A stretch of DNA of 12,196 nucleotides from Candidatus Sumerlaeota bacterium (GTDB taxonomy: Bacteria; Sumerlaeota; Sumerlaeia; MWCT01), in assembly GCA_026398545.1 (NCBI GenBank), contig JAPLSR010000249.1:1-12196 (forward strand), given 5' to 3'. Below are positions 7,258-12,196 of the stretch, in pieces. Every line of letters begins with the position of its first letter. The stretch's first letter is position 1. A program made the translations under genes and the position numbers. A model generated the notes under the pieces. It worked only from the letters and a program-made list of their open reading frames with translations. It did not search any database and was not told where the DNA came from.

Positions 7258-7743
7258 AGGCTTTTTTATGACATATTTCATGAGACCGCCTGCGGCAATA
7301 ATCTCCTGTGCGAATTGGGGGAGCGGCTCAAAATGAAACGTGCGTCCCGTGCGGTGATTTCTGACAGTCCCCTTTGCCAGGTCAACCTCTACATTATCTC
7401 CCTTCTCAATATCTGCGGCAGCCTCGCCGCATTCAATGATTGGCAGACCGATGTTAATGGCGTTGCGGTAAAATATGCGGGCGTAACTATCCGCAATAAC
7501 GCAGGAAATCCCCGCCGCCTTGATAGCAATGGGGGCATGTTCCCGTGAGGAGCCGCAGCCGAAATTCTTTTGCGCCACAATAATATCGCCGGGCTTTTTC
7601 TCGCTCACAAAGTTTGCGTCAAGAGCCTCCATGCAGTGAGCGGCGAGCCACTGCGGGTCGCTCGAACTCAGATAACGCGCTGGGATGATTTCATCCGTAT
7701 TGACATTATCACCATATTTGAATGCACTGCCTTTGAACTTCAT
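7252..7743 (-). CDS. leuD: 3-isopropylmalate dehydratase small subunit (LeuD)
   Basis: This is the small subunit of isopropylmalate isomerase, which with LeuC converts 2-isopropylmalate to 3-isopropylmalate in leucine synthesis. It has 163 residues, the length of the short LeuD/HacB type rather than the roughly 200-residue enterobacterial form. The swivelling-domain motifs are intact: YGDNVNTDEIIPARYL (10-24), FGCGSSREHAP (61-71) and YARIFYRNAINIGLP (87-101). The substrate-specificity loop falls at about 24-30 (LSSSDPQ). The ATG overlaps the leuC stop by four bases (ATGA), with a strong GAGGAGGTGG ribosome-binding site inside leuC, so the subunits should be made in balance by translational coupling. 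A homoaconitase or citraconate role is possible for this subtype, but the operon and its leucine T-box favour leucine. Confidence 0.95.
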   Translation of the reverse strand: MKFKGSAFKYGDNVNTDEIIPARYLSSSDPQWLAAHCMEALDANFVSEKKPGDIIVAQKNFGCGSSREHAPIAIKAAGISCVIADSYARIFYRNAINIGLPIIECGEAAADIEKGDNVEVDLAKGTVRNHRTGRTFHFEPLPQFAQEIIAAGGLMKYVIKKPN

Positions 7744-9005
7744 TTTGCCACCTCCTCAGGATGGGTGATTCTGCCTGTGACGGCGCTTGCGGCGGCGACG
7801 GCGGCATTGGCGAGGTAAATCTCGCTTTTGACATGCCCCATGCGACCCACAAAATTGCGGTTGCTTGTGGCGACACAGCGTTCCCCCTCCGCAAGAATTC
7901 CCATGTGCCCGCCTAAGCACGGACCGCAGGTTGGCGTGCTGACGGCGCATCCCGCATCCAGAAATATGTCTGTGAGCCCCTCCTCGATAGCCTGGCGATA
8001 AACCAACTGCGTTGCGGGGATGATGATGCAACGGACATATTTCGCCACGTGGTTTCCCTTCAGCACACGAGCCGCCTGACGCAGGTCGCTCAGCCGCCCG
8101 TTGGTGCAGGAGCCGATAAAGACCTGGTCAATCATGACATCCGCCGCCTCAGAGACAGGATGCGCATTGGATGGGAGGTGCGGGAAGGCAACCTGCGGTT
8201 CCATATCGGAGACATCCCACTCATACGTGGCAATATAGGCGGCGTCGGGGTCATGCCTGTAGAACTTATATTGCCTCTGTGCGCGGGGATGAACATATTC
8301 CTCCGTGACCTCATCCGGTTCAATCATGCCATTTTTTCCCCCCGCCTCAATGACCATGTTGCACATGGAAAGCCTGTCCTCCATCGGCAGGCTCCGGATT
8401 ACAGAGCCATTGAAGTTCATGGTGCGATAAAGGGCGCCGTCCACGCCGATTTTGCCGATGGTGAATAAAATCAGGTCCTTCCCGCCAACCCACTTCTGCA
8501 ACAAGCCGCCATACACAAACCTCATCTGCTCCGGGACCTTAAACCACGCCTCGCCTGTGAGCATGGCGGCGGCGAGGTCGGTGGAGCCAACGCCCGTGGA
8601 GAATGCGCCGAGCGCGCCATAGGTGCATGTGTGGCTGTCTGCCCCGATAATGCAATCGCCGGGGAGGACAATCCCCTGTTCCGGCAGGAGGGCATGCTCA
8701 ATGCCCATCTCGCCCACTTCAAAATAATATTTCAGGTGATGTTTGCGGGCAAAACGGCGGAGCTGCGCCGCCTGTCCGGCGCTCTTTATATCCTTGTTCG
8801 GCGTAAAATGGTCAGGGACAAGGACAATCTTCTCATTGTCAAACACCTTTTCCGCCCCTGCCTGTTCCATCTCATCAATAGCAATGGGGGCGGTGATGTC
8901 ATTGCCAAGACAGATATCAACCCATGCATTAATCAGCTGTCCGGGATGCACCTCATCCTTCCCGCAGTGTGATGCAAGGATTTTTTCTGTAATCGTCATT
9001 CCCAT
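7740..9005 (-). CDS. leuC: 3-isopropylmalate dehydratase large subunit (LeuC)
   Basis: This is the large, iron-sulfur subunit of isopropylmalate isomerase, an aconitase-family enzyme. It has 421 residues, typical of the archaeal/short bacterial LeuC type. The three [4Fe-4S] ligands are present: C300 in GSCTNGR, and C360 and C363 in CGPCLGGH. Other family motifs are PDHFTPNKD (64-72), GADSHTCTYGALGAFSTGVGS (121-141) and NRNFVGRMGH (383-392). The ATG at 9003-9005 has GGGAGG ten bases upstream; a second ATG two codons later is less well placed. The ribosome-binding site lies within a perfect 16-nt hairpin (9012-9027), which could modulate initiation. The gene follows the kinase-like gene by 46 nt and overlaps leuD. 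Confidence 0.95.
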   Translation of the reverse strand: MGMTITEKILASHCGKDEVHPGQLINAWVDICLGNDITAPIAIDEMEQAGAEKVFDNEKIVLVPDHFTPNKDIKSAGQAAQLRRFARKHHLKYYFEVGEMGIEHALLPEQGIVLPGDCIIGADSHTCTYGALGAFSTGVGSTDLAAAMLTGEAWFKVPEQMRFVYGGLLQKWVGGKDLILFTIGKIGVDGALYRTMNFNGSVIRSLPMEDRLSMCNMVIEAGGKNGMIEPDEVTEEYVHPRAQRQYKFYRHDPDAAYIATYEWDVSDMEPQVAFPHLPSNAHPVSEAADVMIDQVFIGSCTNGRLSDLRQAARVLKGNHVAKYVRCIIIPATQLVYRQAIEEGLTDIFLDAGCAVSTPTCGPCLGGHMGILAEGERCVATSNRNFVGRMGHVKSEIYLANAAVAAASAVTGRITHPEEVAK

Positions 9006-9011
9006 GAGTTA

Positions 9012-9027
9012 TTAACCTCCCGGTTAA
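9012..9027 (-). promoter_or_regulatory. Hairpin enclosing the leuC ribosome-binding site
   Basis: In the mRNA the 6-bp arms UUAACC and GGUUAA close a GGGA loop, which fits the GNRA tetraloop pattern. The Shine-Dalgarno GGGAGG (9021-9016) occupies the loop and the 3' arm. Folding would partly hide it from the ribosome. The structure is read directly from sequence; any regulatory effect is inferred. Confidence 0.4.
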
Positions 9028-9051
9028 AATAGTGGTTATCACATCCTCCGC

Positions 9052-9753
9052 CTACCGCCTTTTGCGTGTGGCGCGTTTAAAGGGCTTATAAATCCTCTTC
9101 TTCAAGCACCGTCCAAGGCTGAGATACCACGGGATATTTGCCAGTCTTTTCGCCTCTTCCGTTGTGAGGGACTCCGGCAGAAATTTATCCTGCTGTTTAA
9201 GCAGGGTGAGTTCATCCACATTTTTCAGCCGCCGGAAGATGGCGCGCGTGAGGATGTTCCCCCGCCCTTTCAGACAAAATGCGCCGGCAAAATCTATCAG
9301 GAACGGAGCCCCTTCAATACTAACAAGGATGTTTTTTTTTCTGAGGTCGCCATGTGTCACTCCCCGCCCGTGCATCTCTGTAACGAGTCTCCTCAATTGC
9401 GTGAAAAAGGAAAGGGGAAGGGCGCCTTTTTCAATCAGGGAAAGAGGCGTCCCTTCCACGTAGTCCATGATAAATGCCTCATCATCCAGCCGCTTCAGGA
9501 CACGCGGGATGCCCTCAATGCCTTTGAGCCGTGTGTAAAAGCGCACCTCGCGGGATATGATTCCCCGCCCCCAAAAACGGCGCACCATGAAAGGACGGGC
9601 GTGAAAATCCTTCAGGACGAAGCGCTCTCCGCCTGCTTCTAAGAGGTCGATATTCGCCTGTGCCACACTGTGTCCTTCATGCAGACACCGGACAATATGT
9701 GATGACAGGGTCTCCCTTGTGAGGTCGCTGAGGATGTCTGTCTCCACACTCAT
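9052..9753 (-). CDS. Protein-kinase-fold enzyme, RIO/lipopolysaccharide-kinase-like
   Basis: This 233-residue protein has a minimal kinase fold like those of RIO and Kdo/WaaP lipopolysaccharide kinases. Seen are a putative ATP lysine K48 in FVLKDF, a helix-C glutamate candidate E69, the hinge region IMDYVEGTPL (95-104), the catalytic loop HGDLRKKN with H134, D136 and N141, and the metal-binding D154 in LIDFAG, which replaces DFG as is common in these families. The C-terminus is strongly basic (RKRR), which might favour membranes or nucleic acid. There is no signal or membrane segment. The ATG overlaps the leuA stop by four bases, so it is translated with leuA, and leuC follows. A kinase is not part of leucine synthesis, so its place here is unexplained. 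The substrate cannot be told from sequence: lipid-linked sugar or protein are both possible. Confidence 0.75.
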   Translation of the reverse strand: MSVETDILSDLTRETLSSHIVRCLHEGHSVAQANIDLLEAGGERFVLKDFHARPFMVRRFWGRGIISREVRFYTRLKGIEGIPRVLKRLDDEAFIMDYVEGTPLSLIEKGALPLSFFTQLRRLVTEMHGRGVTHGDLRKKNILVSIEGAPFLIDFAGAFCLKGRGNILTRAIFRRLKNVDELTLLKQQDKFLPESLTTEEAKRLANIPWYLSLGRCLKKRIYKPFKRATRKRR

Positions 9754-11288
9754 ACCCCGTTCTTCGTCCTGATTTCCCCTTGCATGAGGATACTGTTTAT
9801 TGCCGAGAGATACGCCTTGATGCTTGCTGTGATAATGTCGGTGCTGGCGCCGCGCCCGCGGGCGGTTTTATCCCCGCAGGTCACCTTGACCCGCACGCTC
9901 CCGATGGCGTCCTTCCCGCCCGTCACGGCATCGATGGCGTATTCTTCCAGATGGAAAGGCTGCCCGACGATGCGCTCAATCGCCTTGAAGGCGGCATCAA
10001 TGGGTCCATCGCCTGTGCCGGAATCGAGAAAGGACTCGTTACCTTTTTTCAGCCGCACAGTGGCAGTTGGAATCGTGGCGGTGCCGCTGTTGGTGTTTAA
10101 GTAATCCAGTTCCCAGAGGACCTTGTCCGCAAAGACCTGCTCATCCACAATGGCAATCAGGTCCTCATCATAGACCGCCTTCTTCTGGTCGCAAAGCCGC
10201 TTGAACTCCTCAAAGGCGCGCTCTATCTCCTCTTTTGAGAGCTTATACCCGAGCTCCTCCATGCGCCTTGAGAAGGCGTTGCGTCCAGAGTGTTTTCCCA
10301 TGACCATGCTCTCGCCCTTCCAGCCCACACTATCCGCCGTCATTATCTCATATGTGGTGCGCTCCTTGATGATGCCATCCTGATGGATGCCCGCCTCGTG
10401 GGCAAAGGCGTTGCCGCCCACAATTGCCTTGTTGGGCTGGACGCGGATGCCGGTGACCTGGCTGACTAACCTGCTTGCCTTGTAAAGTTCGTGCGTGTTG
10501 ATATTTGTATCAGCCTGATAAAAATCCCGCCTGACCTTGAGATTCATTACAATCTCTTCTAAGGAGGCGTTGCCGGCGCGCTCTCCCAGTCCGTTGATGG
10601 TGCACTCCACCTGCCCCGCACCCGCCCGGATTGCCGCCAGAGAGTTCGCCACCGACATGCCAAGGTCATTATGACAATGCACCGAGATAACCGCCTTATC
10701 GATATTGGGACATTTCTCCTTCAGATATTTAATCTGCTCAGCGAACTCCCATGGGGCGCAATAGCCCACCGTGTCGGGAATGTTGACAGTGGTGGCTCCC
10801 GCCTCGATAACAGCCGTGACAATCTCCACCATGAAGCCCCAGTCCGTCCGTCCCGCGTCCTCACAGGAAAATTCCACATCCGGCGTGAATGTCCTGGCGT
10901 GTTTCACAGAATTCACCGCCGTTTTCAGAATCTCTTCCGGCTTCATGTGGAGTTTTTTCTCCATGTGGATGGAGCTTGTGGCGATGAAGGTATGGATACG
11001 TCCCTTTTTACCCACCGCCTTTCCCGCCGCATCAATGTCAATCTCCTTTGCGCGGGCGAGTCCGGCGATGACCGGTCCCAGTTCAGCATCGGCAATCGCC
11101 TTCACCGCATCAAAATCCCCTTGCGACGAAATGGGGAAACCCGCCTCCATCACATCCACCCCGAGCCGGGCGAGTTGACGGGCCACCTCCATTTTCTCCT
11201 TGATGTTCATGGTAGCGCCGGGTGATTGCTCCCCGTCACGCAGTGTCGTGTCAAAGACCACGATTTTCCTGATTTTCGTACCCATCAT
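9750..11288 (-). CDS. leuA: 2-isopropylmalate synthase (LeuA)
   Basis: This enzyme condenses acetyl-CoA with 2-oxoisovalerate, the committed step to leucine. The preferred start is the ATG at 11286-11288, because the AAAGGGG ribosome-binding site abuts a GTG at 11294 but is correctly spaced for this ATG or the next one. Residue numbers here count from the GTG (514 residues). The HMGL-like barrel carries FDTTLRDGEQSPG (14-26) and the metal ligands D15, H206 and H208 (HCHND). GLGERAGNASLEE (235-247) and HEAGIHQDGI (299-308) are typical of LeuA. The C-terminal LeuA dimer/allosteric domain (about 385-505) is complete, ending with RGRGASTDII, so leucine feedback is expected. Citramalate synthase is an alternative for this fold, but the leucine T-box and the adjacent leuCD argue for LeuA. 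It is the first gene of the operon. Confidence 0.95.
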   Translation of the reverse strand: MMGTKIRKIVVFDTTLRDGEQSPGATMNIKEKMEVARQLARLGVDVMEAGFPISSQGDFDAVKAIADAELGPVIAGLARAKEIDIDAAGKAVGKKGRIHTFIATSSIHMEKKLHMKPEEILKTAVNSVKHARTFTPDVEFSCEDAGRTDWGFMVEIVTAVIEAGATTVNIPDTVGYCAPWEFAEQIKYLKEKCPNIDKAVISVHCHNDLGMSVANSLAAIRAGAGQVECTINGLGERAGNASLEEIVMNLKVRRDFYQADTNINTHELYKASRLVSQVTGIRVQPNKAIVGGNAFAHEAGIHQDGIIKERTTYEIMTADSVGWKGESMVMGKHSGRNAFSRRMEELGYKLSKEEIERAFEEFKRLCDQKKAVYDEDLIAIVDEQVFADKVLWELDYLNTNSGTATIPTATVRLKKGNESFLDSGTGDGPIDAAFKAIERIVGQPFHLEEYAIDAVTGGKDAIGSVRVKVTCGDKTARGRGASTDIITASIKAYLSAINSILMQGEIRTKNGV

Positions 11289-11333
11289 ACTCACCCCTTT
11301 CGTAAAGATTTTCGTTAGCCCGTTATAAAGATT

Positions 11334-11365
11334 GAATGGGAGAAAGGGCGAACGGGAGAACGAAT
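11334..11365 (+). repeat. Tandem array with 8-nt period before leuA (four units)
   Basis: Octamers read GAATGGGA, GAAAGGGC, GAACGGGA and GAACGAAT. The array begins directly after the T-tract of the T-box terminator and ends about 45 nt before the leuA start. Its period and GAA-N-S-GGA consensus match the array at 7176-7215 in the same operon. Confidence 0.6.
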
Positions 11366-11366
11366 T

Positions 11367-11406
11367 AAAAACGCCCCCGGAAGCGCCTTCGACGCTCCCA
11401 GGGGCG
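11367..11406 (-). terminator. Intrinsic terminator of the leu T-box
   Basis: CGCCCC(U)GGGAGCG pairs with CGCUUCC(G)GGGGCG in a stem of about 14 bp around a 7-nt loop, and is followed by five U's (11371-11367). It lies directly after the T-box element. When the antiterminator forms with uncharged tRNA, this stem should not form. Confidence 0.9.
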
Positions 11407-11556
11407 AGTTTTCATTCCCGCGGTACCACCCTGCTTCGGCTACACCTTTCCAGTGCAGCCCTTCATTGTTGGATTATTTACGGATAATCCTCCGGCGCGG
11501 AGTAATCGGTTCAACGCCAGCTATACTGGAACGTTTCCCCCGTGCGGCTCCAAGGC

Positions 11557-11559
11557 GAG
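11557..11559 (-). promoter_or_regulatory. T-box specifier codon CUC (Leu)
   Basis: The three bases after GAA and before GCC in the Stem I internal loop read CUC in the transcript. This is the usual place for the codon that pairs with the tRNA anticodon, here tRNA-Leu with a GAG anticodon. It agrees with the enzymes encoded downstream. Confidence 0.8.
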
Positions 11560-11692
11560 TTCAGGTTCGGCTCCCACCGCCTCGCACCATCCGGCGGCTC
11601 TCTCAAGGGCGCCCGCAACCCTACTACTCCTCATCACTGCCTTTAAAAATGTGAAAGAACAGAACGATATCAATAATCAAATTAGAGTGTTT

Positions 11693-11719
11693 CTAATAAT
11701 ATCCATAAACTGGCGTCAA
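11693..11719 (-). promoter_or_regulatory. Possible leu operon promoter
   Basis: TTGACG (11719-11714) is near the -35 consensus. TATTAG (11698-11693) follows after a short 15-nt spacer, so the -10 assignment is weak. Its position about 50 nt upstream of T-box Stem I is right for the operon promoter. Confidence 0.35.
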
Positions 11720-11728
11720 GTCTTTTTT

Positions 11729-11746
11729 GGCGGGATTCCGCCCGCC
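11729..11746. promoter_or_regulatory. GC-rich inverted repeat in the divergent spacer
   Basis: GGCGGG and CCCGCC form a perfect 6-bp inverted repeat around six bases, preceded by six T's on the plus strand. It lies next to the proposed -35 box of the leu promoter. The T-run is on the wrong side for a plus-strand terminator, and on the minus strand the stem is followed by A's, so an operator or a chance structure is more likely. The rest of the spacer from 11747 to 11918 is AT-rich and presumably holds the promoter of the plus-strand gene, but no convincing pair of boxes was found. Confidence 0.3.
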
Positions 11747-11918
11747 CGTTTCATGCCCGCTAAGGAAAAATGTTCTTGCATTGATGAAATAAGGGAGTAT
11801 TTAAATTTATAAATTCTAAATAAAGGATTACAATTTTTAAGACATGGGTAAAACCATTCGCAAAAAGGGATTGTTGATTTGAAGAATTACTGACTGGAAA
11901 AATGGAGGCGGTGAAAAA

Positions 11919-12196
11919 ATGAAAAGATGGCTTCTCTTCGGTCTGTTGGTGCTTGTTGCATTGTGCATTGCGGCAGCGGCGGTCGTGAGGGTCAGCGACA
12001 ACTATGCAATTCCTATTAGTGCGATAACATGCGGAGGCGGGGCGTCTGAAACCGCCGTCTATAATCATCCCCAATGCGCCATAGGTCAGGCGGGCGAATG
12101 TGGGATTGCGTCGGGCGACTCATACGTGATGCGAACAGGCGTTGTGCAGGTTCGTTATTCAATGGCAAAACCACACATTCAGGGCTGGATAACATA
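11919..12196 (+). CDS. Secreted or membrane-anchored protein with GGG…IGQ…SG-SY module (C-terminus beyond the right edge)
   Basis: This is the only plus-strand gene, open from the ATG at 11919-11921 to the window end (92 residues visible). The start is preceded by GGAGG at good spacing. Residues 1-23 (MKRW and a hydrophobic stretch) form a signal peptide or anchor. C16 is not in a proper lipobox. Residues about 28-76 follow the pattern Y-x-I…GGGAS…Y…IGQ…SGDSY…TG. I recognise this as a short module recurring in exported proteins of Planctomycetes-like and other environmental bacteria, usually written as GGG-S-G-Y…GTIGQ…SGG-Y-L-GGF. Cysteines at 38, 53 and 61 may pair outside the cell. Function is unknown. 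It diverges from the leu operon and is not expected to share its control. Confidence 0.7.
   Translation, partial: MKRWLLFGLLVLVALCIAAAAVVRVSDNYAIPISAITCGGGASETAVYNHPQCAIGQAGECGIASGDSYVMRTGVVQVRYSMAKPHIQGWIT

Larger units (their letters stand above)
11367..11645 (-). ncRNA. T-box riboswitch, leucine-specific (CUC specifier)
   Basis: This transcribed leader of leuA senses uncharged tRNA-Leu and controls termination. Reading in the sense direction, Stem I starts near 11640 with GAUGAGGAGUAGUA and contains the AGAGAGCC and GGAUGGUG elements typical of its distal loops. The specifier loop reads GAA-CUC-GCC followed by UUGGAGC, which places the CUC leucine codon at 11559-11557. Further hairpins follow, including GGAUUAU/AUAAUCC (11490-11471) and GGCUGCAC/GUGUAGCC (11460-11438, Stem III position). 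The conserved 14-nt T-box AGGGUGGUACCGCG spans 11432-11419, and the terminator ends the element. In leucine starvation tRNA-Leu(GAG) should pair at both sites and allow read-through into leuA, the kinase gene, leuC, leuD and the DUF296 gene. The 5' boundary is approximate. Confidence 0.93.

Noticed and set aside
6868..7548. Plus-strand open frame of 226 codons across the DUF296 gene, the spacer and leuD
   Set aside because: It runs antisense through two clear genes and both repeat arrays, and its product has no coherent domain.
11729..11746. GC-rich hairpin as an intrinsic terminator
   Set aside because: The T-run precedes rather than follows the stem on the plus strand, and no gene ends nearby on either strand.
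11453..11812. Plus-strand open frame of 119 codons over the leu leader
   Set aside because: It overlaps the T-box riboswitch, which explains the sequence conservation; no ribosome-binding site or protein motif supports it.
11902..11922. Six-codon upstream frame (MEAVKK, stop) overlapping the start of the plus-strand gene by ATGA
   Set aside because: Its GAGGCG codons are the Shine-Dalgarno of the main start and it has no convincing ribosome-binding site of its own, so it is likely coincidental.
11760..12074. Minus-strand open frame of 104 codons near the right edge
   Set aside because: It is antisense to the signal-peptide gene, which has a good ribosome-binding site, and it runs through the AT-rich spacer; its product looks random.
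1..12196. CRISPR arrays, tRNA or rRNA genes, insertion sequences
   Set aside because: No regularly spaced direct repeats of CRISPR size, no clover-leaf or rRNA signature, and no transposase or integrase coding sequence was found; the only CCA- or T-loop-like matches were isolated.

Overview
The window is a compact bacterial segment. Nearly every gene is read on the minus strand, and only the last, partial gene is on the plus strand. The organism cannot be named from this sequence. It has two-component signalling, a leucine operon under a T-box riboswitch, exported and membrane-anchored sensors, and a secreted protein carrying a GGG…IGQ…SG-SY…G module that I associate with large uncultured or Planctomycetes-like genomes. 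This suggests a free-living, probably environmental bacterium outside the best-studied groups. No tRNA, rRNA, CRISPR array, transposase or integrase was seen.

Left third (1-5416): a signalling block. A KdpE-like response regulator, cut by the left edge, follows 5 nt after a short KdpD-like histidine kinase that lacks the usual N-terminal KdpD and Usp sensor domains. Upstream of the pair, in the same direction, is a 997-residue hybrid kinase: signal peptide, periplasmic solute-binding domain, membrane segment, PAS, GAF, histidine kinase core and a C-terminal receiver. Each of these two transcription units has its own plausible sigma70-type promoter.

Middle (5444-6722): an AT-rich islet that differs in base composition from its flanks. 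It encodes a ClpP-fold protease of the SDH_sah (serine dehydrogenase proteinase) type and a translationally linked small protein of unknown function. It lies between two copies of the 3' end of a DUF296/PPC gene: the intact gene on the right and a roughly 90-nt remnant on the left. A 26-bp stretch is identical in both copies, and most adjoining differences are synonymous. This looks like insertion into, or replacement at, the end of that gene. It is the most unusual structure in the window.

Right half (6712-11720): a leucine-biosynthesis operon in the order leuA, small protein-kinase-fold gene, leuC, leuD, DUF296 gene. Two junctions are ATGA overlaps (leuA/kinase and leuC/leuD). The operon is preceded by a complete T-box leader with a CTC (Leu) specifier, the conserved T-box element and an intrinsic terminator, so read-through should depend on uncharged tRNA-Leu. 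No leuB is present. Two spacers carry short tandem arrays with 8-nt and 7-nt periods.

Right edge (11919-12196): a divergent gene for a secreted or membrane-anchored protein, cut by the window end.
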